In this document: one piece after another, positions 45,660-56,258 of the stretch
How positions within the stretch are numbered: position 1 is the stretch's first letter
Layout of the letters: every line of letters starts with the position of its first letter
Assembly: GCA_036346205.1 (NCBI GenBank)
Contig: JARFJB010001970.1
Coordinates: 1,144,001 to 1,208,000 of the forward strand
DNA length: 64,000 nt
Direction: 5' to 3'
From: Vesta saturnalis
Lineage: Eukaryota > Arthropoda > Insecta > Coleoptera > Lampyridae
The notes under the pieces: model-generated
What the model was told of the DNA's origin: nothing
Database searches by the model: none
Seen by the model: only the letters and a program-made list of their open reading frames with translations
Program-made: the position numbers and the translations under genes

Positions 45660-46936
45660 TCAGTTATTCTTTATAAAAAGTTCTGCATGTTCCAAAATGT
45701 AAAATACGATCATCAAATATCAAATTTTTTTAGTCGTATACGAGGTTTGTCAAAAAATATGAATTTTACTCAAGAGTAAAGTAACTTTAAAATGGACAAT
45801 ATCGAAAAATGTTATTTAAAAAAGTTGATCAAATATGCAGTTATATCCATTTACATTGAAAAAATAGGTTTTGTGCTTGTTTAACATTGTTTCTATTTTG
45901 AATGAACATTTATATCTTGTGATTATAAAAGTCATGATAACCTTCTCGAATCTTAATGTTTTCAAACAATTTTGCAATTTAATCACGTAATGAATGCATA
46001 TGCATTTATTTAATTTAATTTAAAAATAAAAAAATACATAAAAATAATAAGTTGTGCAACTAACGTAATATTAATTCTAGAAATAAATAGAAACTTAATT
46101 TTCACTCATTCCACTAATGCCTCCACATATCCACCGTCTCGTTCTATGCATGTATTCGTTCTATTGGCAAATTTACGTAATACATTCCTGATGATTTCTG
46201 GAGAAATTTCCTGGCATTTTTCTAAAATTATTCTTTCTAAATGGTCAACATCTTGAAATGGCCCTTCCTGGTACACTTTTTGTTTCAAGTAGCCCCCAGG
46301 AAGTAATCAAGGGGGTGTAATGTCAGGGAACCTAGCAGGCCAAAAAAGATCAGAATATCTGTGGATAAGGTTTCCATGGAACATATGTTCAAGATATTCC
46401 CTAACATTCAATGTACTGTGACATGAGGCACCATCTTGTTAGTACCAAATACATTGTCGTTCTTGTATGGGTAGTTCGTCTATGAAGTCATAAATGTGAG
46501 TTTGTAATAACTGTAAATAACTTTCGGCATTCAAGGTTTGGCAAAAAAAAGAAGGTCGTATTAATCTGTTTTTATAAATGCCACACCACATGTTAGTCTT
46601 GAAGGAATATTGGTCATGAGACTTTATTACAAAATTGGGATTTTCATCAGACCACCAGCGACAATGTTATGACGCGACAGTTCCATTAGACGAGAATGTT
46701 GCCTTTTCAGATAAAATAATACGTCTCATAAAAAAAGGGTCATCTTCTAACTCTACTTGGATGAGACAGCAAAAATCAAAGCGCTTACCATAGTCTCTTT
46801 CTTTCAATGTGTGCACTATTTTTGGTTTGAATGCTCTGTATTTATTCAGTTTTAAAATTCTTGCCACTGTATCTTTACTTACATTCTTTTGCATCTACGA
46901 TTTCCTTTTGCGTAATGACATTTTTGGATTATTACA
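45660..46936 (-). mobile_element. Second DD41D family, copy 3 (both termini lost)
   Basis: It begins AGTTATTCTTTATAAAAAGT, which in the complete 25-kb copy lies about 65 bp inside the terminus; the outermost TIR is therefore replaced by the foldback MITE. The right side is cut in the N-terminal coding region at the tRNA-bearing foldback element (46938). Confidence 0.75.
46106..46930 (-). pseudogene. Second-family DD41D transposase pseudogene, copy 3
   Basis: The helix-turn-helix start is missing. Reading begins VSKDTVARILKLNKYRAFKP, then TLKERDYGKRFDFCCLI and ILSEKATFSSNG, where the first catalytic Asp of SDE has become Glu. Block 2 is QQDGASCHSTLNVREY and the third region reads RFPDITP followed by LDYF after one extra C at about 46309. 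When that base is ignored the spacing is again 41 residues. It ends GGYVEALVE at 46106, like the 25-kb copy. At least three frame lesions make it inactive. Confidence 0.78.
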
Positions 46937-47017
46937 TTGTTATGAACGAATAAGTTCAAAGGTAAATATGTAATTAAAAATTATTATTAATTTTATTAAA
47001 CACATAAATAAAGGTTT

Positions 47018-47090
47018 ACCTCGAGTAGGGTTTGAACCTACGACCTGTACTTTGCTAGAGTACCGCGCTAACCAACTGCGCCATCAAGGT
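47018..47090 (-). tRNA. tRNA-like sequence (possible tRNA-derived unit), copy 1
   Basis: A full 73-nt cloverleaf can be drawn. The acceptor is ACCTTGA/TCGAGGT (one G-T pair), the D-stem GCGC/GCGC with AGTTGGTTA, the anticodon stem GTACT/AGTAC with loop CTAGCAA (nominal anticodon AGC), and the T-stem GTAGG/CCTAC with TTCAAAC. The A and B boxes are good. It lies inside a repeated foldback arm with two diverged sisters nearby, so a tRNA-derived repeat is more likely than a functional tRNA gene. Confidence 0.45.
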
Positions 47091-47186
47091 TCAAGCCCCA
47101 ATCGATGTAAACTTTGTCTTTATGTATCTTCCAAACTAGAAGAGTTACAAGAAAACACATTAGGAGAAATTTGTAGAAGATGAAAT

Positions 47187-47259
47187 CGCGGGATAGCGCA
47201 GCTGGTTAGCGCGATACTCTATCAAAGTACAGGTCGTAGGTTCAAATCCTACTCGAGGT
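47187..47259 (+). tRNA. tRNA-like sequence, copy 2 (acceptor stem lost)
   Basis: This is the mirror unit of copy 1. It has D-stem GCGC/GCGC, anticodon loop CTATCAA and T-stem GTAGG/CCTAC, with B box GGTTCAAATCC. The 5' acceptor CGCGGGA does not pair with the 3' TCGAGGT, so it would not make a mature tRNA. Confidence 0.4.
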
Positions 47260-47454
47260 AAACTTTTTTTTTATGTATTTAATAAAATTAATAATAATTT
47301 TTAATTACATATTTACCTTTGAGCATATTCGTTCATAACAAAAACTTATAATAATTTAATAATAGTCAAATTGCTTTGGTATGTGTGAATCCTTGCGATA
47401 TTGCAGGCTCACACAAAGTAATTTTGTTGTAATCTCATTATATTTAGAATTTAC

Positions 47455-47610
47455 ATTAGTTTTACATACATAAAGACAAAGTTTACATCGATTGGGGCAT
47501 GAATCTCTATAGCGCAGTTGGTTAGCGCGGTACTCTAGCGAAGTACAGGTCGTTGGTTCAAATCCTGCTCGAGGTAAGCTTTTTATTTAAGTATTTAATA
47601 ATATTAATAA
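47455..47610 (+). repeat. Third tRNA-like unit (truncated half of a T1-type element)
   Basis: AAAGACAAAGTTTACATCGA followed by TTGGGGC precedes a tRNA-like core (about 47503-47575: GCGCAGTTGGTTAGCGC, loop CTAGCGA, B box GGTTCAAATCC). An AT-rich tail follows, matching the outer part of a T1 arm but stopping before its terminus. The upstream flank also matches, in inverse, the centre of T1 (47095-47130). Confidence 0.65.
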
Positions 47611-47616
47611 TAATTT

Positions 47617-47943
47617 TTAATTTAAAAATGGTAGTTCATTAAATATTTTTCTTATATCAGAATTTGCGACACTAATTTCTAAATTCAACAATTTGTTTTT
47701 TAATTTCGAATTGAAGTTTAGTATCTGTTGTTCAAGTCTTCCTGATCTATGATCTAATGAGAAGCTAATATTTTTTAGTCTATCACTAATACGTTTTGGA
47801 AATATCTTTTGTTGTCTACATTTTAGTAGGAATACTTTTCTGGTTCTCATCGATGCTGGTTTGATGTTAAGTTTGGTTAATGTTTTTAGATATCTTACAT
47901 TAGTAAATCCATAAAGATGTTGAGTATCTCGGTACAATCCCAT
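47617..47943 (-). pseudogene. N-terminal fragment of a second PLE family
   Basis: A 108-codon frame starts MGLYRDTQHLYGFTNVRYLK and continues MRTRKVFLLKCRQQKIFPKR and GRLEQQILNFNSKLKNKLLN. Compared with the N-terminus of the PLE at 53522, it has the same pattern: FLLxCRxxxxxPxxI, a spacer of ~25 residues, then a basic helix ending KLLNLEI (there KSVLKLEI). The frame ends near the truncated tRNA-like unit, so RT and nuclease domains are missing. A decayed sister copy (GRLGQQILNFDSNLKRKLLN) lies at 57900-58180 on the plus strand. Confidence 0.55.
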
Positions 47944-49149
47944 TACTAATTTTATAATGTTTAATTTTCGTGACTATTCAAATATACTATATTTAAATAA
48001 CACGTGTCTATTAATCATTGAAGCTGACGTCTTGTCAAATCTAGGAAATTTTTTGCTTAGTATTTGCACCACTGAGAATTATATTGTAAAATCAATCGGT
48101 TTTTACCTTTTTTTCTATAGTCGCACGTGTCTATTTTTCATTAATCCTTTATTATAATTTTTCCGTTTATTCTTCATTCCTGTATTAATTTTTCGTTATA
48201 TTTACAATCCGTTATTTTCATAACTCCAGATTACTTTTTTTTGCAAAGATTAAAGACATTTTTAACATTTGTTGTAATTATATTAATTTAATGAAGAATG
48301 TTTGTTTGTATTTTTGTCATAACAATAATTTTAAAATTTATTTTATTAAATAATTGTAGTTAGCAAATATTGGCAGTAAACATTTCCAAAAATAGGGATA
48401 TTTTGTTTCATTTTAACAAACCATGTTTATAATTACATCAAAGGTGATTACCCCATGGGACGCTAATGTCAATCGTTGCGACCGAGTGTAGTGGTACTAA
48501 CCTAACCAAAATTTGCTACATGACGTCAGCTTCAATCATTAATAGACACCTGGTTATTAGTGGGAATCAGCCGAAGGTGGCTAGTTAATATTTATTTCCT
48601 TTATCAAGACTAACCATAAAACAATTTAATTAATATTAGTTCATTAAATAAATATGAATAATACTTACTAACATGAAACATTATATAAAACTATAAACAA
48701 AAAGAAACATTAACTGTATTAAACGTGTATAATGTGCAGTGACAAAATTGTCAATTATACCATTAGTGAATGAAATTAACTGTTTTTTAAAATAATTACA
48801 TTTGCTATTATTGTTGTCTGAAAATCCCATTTTGCAAATATAATTTAGGATTAACATACCGAATAATGCAGATGTTACGAATTTAAAGAATTGCAAATTA
48901 CTAAATTTATATTTTAATTTTGAATAGTTGCTTAATGCAAACATTTAAAAAAGTTGGCTGGATAAAACGAACCATAATTATATTCTTTAGAAAATAATTG
49001 GAATTTTAAATTATTTTTGATCTTAGTGTTACGCGCTGTAAAGATTTCCTAATCCTTTAATGTTTCCATATGAAAAAAGAACCTTTTTCTCAAAACAACA
49101 AAAAAATTAGTCAAATCTAATTAAACCTCTTTTATAGATTTACTAATTT
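47944..49149 (-). repeat. PLE 5' region, inverted copy of 57010-57900
   Basis: Most of 48660-49110 is repeated in inverse at 57240-57700; shared stretches include AAAGTTGGCTGGATAAAACG and CAGTGACAAAATTGTCAATT. A hydrophobic 87-codon frame (48681-48944 minus) is only loosely kept in the other copy and is not called. The remainder, 47950-48650, is AT-rich with no gene seen. Confidence 0.65.
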
Positions 49150-50700
49150 AATTTGAATTACGCATTTCCCACATATTATTGTTTTACAGATTTTGCAATG
49201 GTCTTTTGAGTTATTGGCACTTTTTTAGTTCGGCATTGCCTTTGATGGTCTGTTGGCTCCGGCCCATCTTGCTGATATGTAGTGGATTTCCTTGCATGTA
49301 CGTACGTACTCACTCCTGAGCTCATCGGCGATTTTCAAAATATATTTTCGACAACTTATGTTTTCGTTAGTACATAAATTATAAATTATCCAGGAATTTA
49401 CTGCTGCTAAATCAGGTAGGTATGTTGAGAAATACTTGTAAAGGCCATCTCCTGAAAGACGATTTGCTTGTATAACTCCTTGCCATTTGGTCCAAAACAT
49501 CTACCCCATATTTAGTATTGTTGTAGAATTTGATAGTTTCTGGTAGTTTCTTCTGTCCCTCGTCAATCGTTGGAAATTTATGGATACTACTGAAAATGCA
49601 CACGTCTTTCGACCTTTTCGCTTGATAACTTGTTAAAGAAATATCGTCAAATACAAAACCTTGGTAGAATACGAAATCATTTCTAGATTCTTTTATAGCA
49701 ATCTACTTCGGTTCACAGTTCTAAATAATGATTTAGACTACCTTTTGCAAACTTTTGGCAAAGTGAGAGATGTAAAAAAGTTATCATTCTTCCCTTTTTT
49801 TAGAAAGGGTTCTATTAATTTCATCACAATATGTTCAGATAATGACATATTAGTTGGTCTTAAATCGTCTTTGCTTTGCCTAAGTAGCCAAATCCATTCA
49901 ACATATATTTTGTTTCAACGTCAGCTGCAATCTAAAACTTTATACCAAATTCATTGGGTTTATTACTTATGTATTGGATGAATGGACATCTGGATTTTGT
50001 AGGAAATAGTTGTTCATCAATTGTAATGTTTGCGCCCAGTTTGTAGCACATAATACAGTTGCTCGAAAAACTTATTCCATACTTCAGATACCGCAGTAAA
50101 CTTATCACATTTTTGCCGATCCCGACGGGTTAATTTTAAGGCGAATCGAATCAATCGCTTTATTTGGTTGAATTTAGGCCCCCATATTTTCTTCCACGAT
50201 TGATCTACTAGAAAGTTTTTAGCACTATAGACCCCACGAGCGCAGAAACAAGATGTAAACGCGTCTAATTCTTCTAGAGAAGTTATCCATGGACTGCTAC
50301 CCAATTGTCTACTTGCTTCAGTTTGAGTACACTACCTAATATTAGACATCATGGAATTGTCAATAAAAAGCCTCCAAGAACTTGCACAAATATTGTTAAC
50401 GTTTGTTTTAGCTTATCCGGTTCTCCCATCTTCTTCTATAAGTATCTTATGGCGAGATATACGTCCACAGCCTTTATTCAAATCACTCGGAATTCTCCAT
50501 TTAGTACCGTCAGCTGTATCATATCCTACACTAATTTTTTGTGTTCCTGAAAAACTGGATAAATCCTCACCTTCGTCACCATCACTGCTGGTGCTCGACA
50601 AAGCATCTTCCGAAACGTAGGATGTACCCTTCTCTGATGACACTATGCTATTGTCACTACAACTATCACCATCGGAATCGTGCAAATTTAAATTATCAGT
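49150..50700 (-). pseudogene. piggyBac-type transposase pseudogene 2
   Basis: Reading leftwards, an acidic N-terminus (SDGDSCSDNSIVSSEKG; TSSDGDEGEDLSSFSG) is followed by ITSLEELDAFTSCFCARGVY and KFTAVSEVWNKFFEQ. In another frame comes GANITIDEQLFPTKSRCPF, which carries the first catalytic Asp, then NKPNEFGIKF, a stop, IAADVETKYMLNGFGYLG. After decayed sequence, NTKYGVDVLDQMARSYTSK and RRWPLQVF with LAAVNSWIIYNL complete the core. The tail ends HCKICKTIICGKCVI, the cysteine-rich finger, at about 49150. This PGBD4-like family differs from the piggyBac at 8.3-10.1 kb. At least five frame changes or stops disable it. Confidence 0.8.
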
Positions 50701-52590
50701 TTCATATTACAGTTCTGATTCAGTAAGATATTTCGATATCTTAAAGGTAAAGTACCTAACTAAAGTTGTTGATACAATGTGTACGAGTATTTATACTTAC
50801 TAATTTTACAGAACTTTGAATATTAATTAGCAGTTAATATGAATATTTAGAAATTTGTCTAAAGTCTGCAGATTGGGTGCGGTTAAAATTGGAATGATAG
50901 AAAAAAGTTTGAAGCAAATTGAGATCGGTCGTTTCTACCGCATCCGCACTTCCAGTGTTAAAGAGTATCTCTACTTCAGAAATGAACCTGCTATCTGATC
51001 TTTACTGTTTAACAACTCAAATCCTGTTCCCATATTGAAATTTTCTACTAACAAAGGCTTTACTGGCTAGGCTAAAGCGATCTTTTTAAAGTGTAATTAA
51101 TAAATGGTTACTTAATGTCAAAATAGATCTTTTTTTCATATTAATAATATTTCTGTAACACTACCCTTTTTCATAATCTGGTGGCGTTCGGTCGTTTAAC
51201 ATTAGATGAATTTTACATACTTTATGTTCGTGTACCGAAAGTTACATTATGCATATTTGTAAATGTTACTTTGTATTATTTTATAACTTCTTATCTCACT
51301 AACCATATTGCCATAGCCTAGCTATTTCGATCTTAAACAGACAATCATACACACTTGCACACATAGCATGCAAGTGCGCATGTACGTACGTACGCATGCT
51401 ACTACATATGTAGACAAACGCCCACACATACAGTAACACGCGCGCGCACGCTCTCACGCACACACTCGCGTGCGTACGCACACACCCACGTACACACACA
51501 CATGCACACACATATTTGGCACTTCTTAAAATGCTTATTAGGACGCAGAGGACCTCAAGACGAATATTTTCGATCTTCGTTAAATTTATTATTCTTATAA
51601 TTTATTATTATTATTTTTAATATTTTATTTTGTTATGTTTACAATTATACTTAGCATTAAGAATATTTTGTGGCAAGGCAATACTTTTTGATTTGACTAG
51701 TACACCTGCTTTATGTTATTGTTCCATTTTCAAGATTTGTATTAAAGCTCCAATAAAAGGAATTGAGCAATTCATTCAAGGAATTTGATAAATCGTAATT
51801 TTGATAACAAAATAGTCTTACAAGGATGTTTCTGGCTCTGTTCAGGGTCACTTGCTTATTTAAAGGTTATGCTGCGGTTATATTGGCCAAAATGGGCCAA
51901 GGTTAAGGTTTGTGTCTTAGATTGTTAAAATGTGTTTTCAGGGATGCATTACGGTGAGTTTATAAAATTAACCTATATGTTTTTTGTTTATGTTTATGTT
52001 TATGAATTTCAAATTCTTCTAAAATGTTTAATGTTTATTACAGGCATATTAAAATTTAGTATTTTGCAAAGCCGTAAGGTGATTGATACTAGTAAATGTT
52101 TGGCATAACCAGATTTGTATGTGTTTAAGGTAAGTTATCTGCACGTTCGTACATAGAATCATGTCATTATCATTAAACAAAACAAAGTTTAATAACAAAA
52201 TATCAACTATAAAACACTTAGCAAAAGCTAATGGTTATATTTCAAATATAATCGACACGTAAGTTAAAAAGCAAGAATACAAATTTTCTATCAATAGCAT
52301 TTACCTGGTTAACTCTACGAGGGGCAGAAATTTTCGAGTAAAAAAGCACAATGTGGGCAAACAACTTAATACTAAAAAAGATATTTACTACAAATGATTT
52401 ATATTTCATAAAACTACTTATATACATCCTGAGGTAAATTTTAAACGAATAAATAGCGTTTTTCGAAAATAATGACGATACATCTACTATACCACTGCAC
52501 ACTTTAGCGTTGATGATGTGCCTGAAAACAATATTTTTGTTTTCCCATGCACAACGATAGATAAACGCGTCGAACAAAACCAGTTTGCAC
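50701..52590. other. No gene recognised; contains a purine-pyrimidine tract
   Basis: AT-rich except for the alternating tract at 51340-51512. A frame at 52242-52577 (minus) has no motif I can name. GTAAG-like and TTTCAG-like sites occur but without any exon evidence. Confidence 0.5.
51340..51512. repeat. Degenerate CA/CG/TACG alternating tract
   Basis: About 170 bp dominated by CA, CG and GTAC steps (for example ACACGCGCGCGCACGC and GTACGTACGTACGCATGC). It is a potential left-handed (Z) DNA region. Confidence 0.8.
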
Positions 52591-52970
52591 CTATTTGATT
52601 ATCTTTAGTACTACACACGGCACATCATCTTCTTTAGGTTGACGATTAGCTTCTGTAAGTCTTTTTTCTAAAGGGACAAATGGCTTCTGTTTTTTATGGT
52701 AAAGGGTCCGTATCGATCGTCTTTTTCGATCAGATATAAGTAAAAGATATTCAGTGACGCCCAATCTAAATTCTTTTATTATAATATTTATTGCCACCAT
52801 TTATAACTTTTTCTGTCAACATCATAAGTTGATTTTATTTGGTCAAACTTATCAACTCCATTCATATTCATATATCTAGTGCAATCAAAATGAAGCTGTG
52901 GACATGGTGCATCCTCGACTGTTTCGTCTTTTTTTTTCTTTACTGTGGGTTTAGGCAGATTATCATGATA
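52591..52970 (-). pseudogene. piggyBac-type transposase pseudogene 3, C-terminal part (split by the PLE)
   Basis: Immediately left of the PLE the minus strand reads HDNLPKPTVKKKKDETVED, then YMNMNGVDKFDQIKSTYDVD and RKSYKWWQ. This is the conserved NKxMGGVDxxDQ...YxxxRKSxKWW block of piggyBac transposases. A frame change follows, then IKEFRLGVTEYLL and a basic stretch. The preceding part of the same protein lies on the far side of the PLE at 56259-56400. It lies beside, but is not the same copy as, the piggyBac at 49150-50700. Confidence 0.75.
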
Positions 52971-52971
52971 C

Positions 52972-53104
52972 TATGTTTGATATTAACAGCCCTTAATTAA
53001 TTAAAATGCCTCTTCAGAATTACTGGGTTAGGACTCGTAGGACAAAAAAACGGTTATATGAGCAACGTTTCATTTAATTACTTAAACTTCTTCAGGCTAC
53101 AAAA
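52972..53104 (-). repeat. Inverted partial pseudo-LTR of the PLE
   Basis: This is an inverted match to 53370-53495 (for example GTAGGACAAAAAAACGG mirrored by CCGTTTTTTTGTCCTAC). It includes the hammerhead-like core with an intact GAAA. It starts right at the 9-bp duplication. Confidence 0.9.
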
Positions 53105-53121
53105 TTAATTAATTTGCTGCG

Positions 53122-53460
53122 TTTTTAAAAAATTTTCTAATTTGTGAATTATATAATATAACTAATAGGTAAATTTTAACGTTATGTATTGTGGATTTGG
53201 TTTTAATAGTATAATGTTACAGATTGAGTTACCAACCCCATAACAGAATAATTATGACGTTTACTACCGTTGTGGTATTATCATTTATTGGGTTTTTCTG
53301 AGGTAGGTGGCTCTCATTATTTTATCACGCCACAATTTTATGTCAACACTCTAGTTTCTTTGTAGCCTGAAGAAGTTTAAGTAATTAAATGAAACGTTGC
53401 TCATAAAACCGTTTTTTTGTCCTACGAGTCCTAACCCAGTAATTCTGAAGAGGTATTTTA
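53122..53460 (+). repeat. PLE pseudo-LTR, left copy
   Basis: Direct match to 55921-56258 from TTTTTAAAAAATTTTCTAAT to TCTGAAGAGGTATTTTA, with only a few differences. The PLE promoter would be expected here. Confidence 0.92.
53355..53430 (+). ncRNA. Hammerhead-ribozyme-like motif, PLE left pseudo-LTR
   Basis: The conserved core elements occur in order: CTGAAGA (53367-53373, fitting CUGANGA), a 17-nt helix UUUAA/UUAAA closed by the GNRA loop GUAA with one bulged G, then GAAA (53391-53394). Further on GTC (53419-53421) could be the cleavage triplet. The following CUACGAG can pair over seven positions with UUUGUAG just before the core (two G-U pairs, one unpaired C). Stem III is weak (A-U, C-G, G-U) with a long loop. 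Hammerheads are known from PLE pseudo-LTRs. Activity is not shown. Confidence 0.5.
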
Positions 53461-53521
53461 ATTAATTAAGGGCTGTTAATATCAAACATAGTATATTAAT
53501 GTTCTGGATTTTTCCACCTAA

Positions 53522-55923
53522 ATGATGGACCTGTTCAATTCCGTCCAAGAAACTTATGGAGTGGTTTGTAGAATGAAATTAAGAGAATTTAACATCAACA
53601 GCAAAAAACTAGCTAGGTTATATAATAGGCGAAATTTTTTACTAAGTTGTAGAAAACATGATTTAAGACCCTCACATATCCAACACTATTTTAATTCGAT
53701 GTATTCGCTTCTAACTAAGGACAATCCATTTAAGAATGAAGTAGATTCGATAACCAGGAAATTCCAAAAATCTGTCTTAAAACTAGAGATTAAAATAACA
53801 TTTTGGAAACTTAATCTGGTATCCAATCATAATGATGAATTATTATCCTCTTTACAACAGGTTTCACCGTCTTACATAATTGATGAAGTTAAAAAACTAG
53901 CACAAAAATCTTATAACTATGAATCTAAAACCAGTAAACAAAGACAAATTAATAAATTCAATAGGTTGATGGAGAACAATAAACCAACTGTGACTAATAA
54001 CACTAACGATAATTGGATCCAAAACTTGTCTAATACAAAAATTCCTGATGAAATACTTAATTATTTGAGCCTAGGCCCAAAATTCGCGTTAGACTACAGA
54101 AAAAAAAGATTTCCCAATGTTCGAGGTCATAAAAGATGTAGAATATATAATAAAAAATGGTATCGAACCTCAAAATAAAGACCAAGTTAGAGCACAATGT
54201 ACTAACGTGATAACCAATCACATGAATAAACTTAATAATAATCACAATAATAATATCAAGAACCTTAACAATAATTTTGAACAGTTATTTGAAAAAACAA
54301 AAAAGTTCCTAAACCAACACCCTGAGCTAATTGTAACAAAATCTGATAAAGGTAATAACACTATAATTTTGGACAAAACTACCTATAATAAACAAATGAA
54401 TCAACTGTTAGATAACCCTCTAACATATAAACTACTCAAACATAACCCAACAATATCCATCCAAAGTAATAATAACAAAATAGTTAAACAACTAAATTTA
54501 ATTAATGACATAGAACAGAAGGAATTGCTCATTTACAATAGTGTCCCCTCAAAAATATATGGTCTAATTAAAACACACAAAGAAGATTTACCAATTAGAC
54601 CCATAGTGTCTAGCATTGGCTCTCCAACATATAAACTAGCTAAATATATCACAAGTATCCTTAATAAATTGATCCCTAGTTTTAAGTATCTAATATAAAA
54701 AATTCAGAATCCTTAGTCAACAAACTAAAAAATACTAACCCACCACATAATTATACATTAATTTCACTAGATGTCACTTCCCTTTTTTCAAATGTAACGT
54801 TAGAATTAACTATCACATTAATTGACAAGTATTGGATCCAAATATCTAAGTTGACGAATTTGAGTAATGAATTATTTAAAGATATAGTAACGTTTATATT
54901 TAATTCAAGTTATTTTCAATATGATAATAAATTCTATTCACAAACTTTTGGATGTGCCATGGGGAACCCTGCATCTCCAGTTTTAGCTAATATAGTGATG
55001 AATGACTTACTCATCATACCTACCTTACCGTTTAACGTACCATTCCTGTATTGTTATGTAGACGACATTATAACTGCTATCCCTATAGGTCAAGATAAAT
55101 TGATAATTAAAAAATGTAATGAATATTACCATAGCCTAAAATTTACCATTGAACAGGAAAAAAACAATATTATTCCGTTTCTAGACTTATTATTAATTCG
55201 TAACAAGGATAATACTCTTTATTATTATATTATTCCGTTTCTAGACGTATTATTAATTCGTAACAAGGATAATACTATAAGCATTGATTGGTATCAAAAA
55301 CCTACAGCGTCTCATAGAATCATTAATTTTTATTCAAATCACCCTATATCCCAAAAAATAGGTATTATTAAGTCATTGAAACATAAAGTGATCAAACTGA
55401 GCGATCAATCTAAACATAAAGATAATTTCGACAGAATAAAAAAGATTGCTAAATTAAATAATTATCCAAAGGAGGCTTATTAATGGAATATTACGCAAAG
55501 ATAACAATAAACATAACAGCAATAACGGAGAATCTGGAGACCACGCTTGCACTTACAAAAAACTAATTAATATACCGAAACTTAGCAACCAACTAAAAAT
55601 CATTTTTGAAAATAACAACAATAATATTGTTCTATATAACAAAAAAACGAATAACAGTCTATTTTCCAAACTTAAAGACAACACACCAAAATGTTATAAC
55701 TCCAATCTAGTTTACCAGATTAATTGTAAAGAGTGTGATAAATGTTACATTGGACAAACAAAACAATACTTAATTAATAGAATTAACAACCATAAAAATG
55801 ATTGTAAACCATACAACCTAATTAACAAAAGTAACAAAACGGCGTTAACTACACATGCTAGCGTTAACCTTCATCAATTTGACTTTGATAATGTGAATAT
55901 ATTGGATAGAGAAGATAATTTTT
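53522..55923 (+). pseudogene. PLE polyprotein: reverse transcriptase and GIY-YIG endonuclease
   Basis: The protein would copy element RNA at a nick made by its own nuclease. It opens MMDLFNSVQETYGVV, with NFLLSCRKHDLRPSHIQ in the N-terminal domain. A frame change near 54120-54170 leads to VTKSDKGNNTIILDKTTYN (RT1), YGLIKTHKEDLPIRPIVSS (RT2a/2), then, past a slip at about 54697, LISLDVTSLFSNV (motif A), FGCAMGNPASPVLANI (motif B) and YCYVDDIITAI (catalytic YVDD, about 55058). A 60-bp in-frame tandem duplication (55171-55230 and 55231-55290) doubles FLDLLLIRNKDNT. A one-base gain at about 55464 precedes the nuclease: LVYQINCKECDKCYIGQT with Tyr, Gly, Cys and Arg ligands. Reading ends EDNF within the right pseudo-LTR. 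Confidence 0.88.
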
Positions 55924-56258
55924 AAAAAATTTTCTAATTTGTGAATTATATAATATAACTAATAGGTAAATTTTAACGTGATGTATTGTGGATTTGGTTT
56001 TAATAGTGTAATGTTACAGATTGAGTTACCAACCCCTTAATAGAATAATTATGACGTTTACTACCGTTGTGGTATTATCATTTATTGGGTTTTTCTGAGG
56101 TAGGTGGCTCATTATTTTATCACTCCACAATTTTATGTCAACACTCTAGTTTCTTTGTAGCCTGAAGAAGTTTAAGTAATTAAATGAGACGTTGCTCATA
56201 AAACCGTTTTTTTGTCCTACGAGTCCTAACCCAGTAATTCTGAAGAGGTATTTTAATG
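55921..56258 (+). repeat. PLE pseudo-LTR, right copy
   Basis: Direct repeat of 53122-53460. It includes the hammerhead-like core at 56162, but GAAA is GAGA here, a change expected to abolish cleavage. Confidence 0.92.

Larger units (their letters stand above)
46938..47339. mobile_element. Foldback element with a tRNA-like unit in each arm (T1)
   Basis: The ends GTTATGAACGAATA (46938) and TATTCGTTCATAAC (to 47339) are inverted. The two arms match at about 90% or better over roughly 155 bp, including an AT-rich stretch and a complete tRNA-like sequence pointing inward-to-outward (47018-47090 minus and 47187-47259 plus). The central ~95 bp is unique. A truncated further half-unit lies at 47455-47610. 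It has no coding capacity. It may be a MITE whose TIRs captured a tRNA gene, or two SINEs fused head to head. Confidence 0.7.
52971..56258 (+). mobile_element. Penelope-like element (PLE), full structure
   Basis: ATCATGATA flanks the element at 52962-52970 and 56259-56267, a 9-bp target duplication, and rejoining the flanks reconstructs a piggyBac coding line. Two direct repeats (pseudo-LTRs) of about 338 bp lie at 53122-53460 and 55921-56258. An inverted partial third copy (52972-53104) precedes the first. Direct repeats plus an inverted stub are typical of PLEs. One ORF with RT and GIY-YIG nuclease lies between. Each repeat holds a hammerhead-like core. Confidence 0.92.

Noticed and set aside
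47018..47259. Pair of functional tRNA genes
   Set aside because: They sit in the arms of a repeated foldback element, one has lost acceptor pairing and a third diverged unit is next to them. They are recorded as tRNA-like, with low confidence in function.
48681..48944. Hydrophobic 87-codon frame, possible small membrane protein
   Set aside because: Its counterpart in the inverted copy near 57400-57550 is broken by stops, so there is no sign of coding selection.
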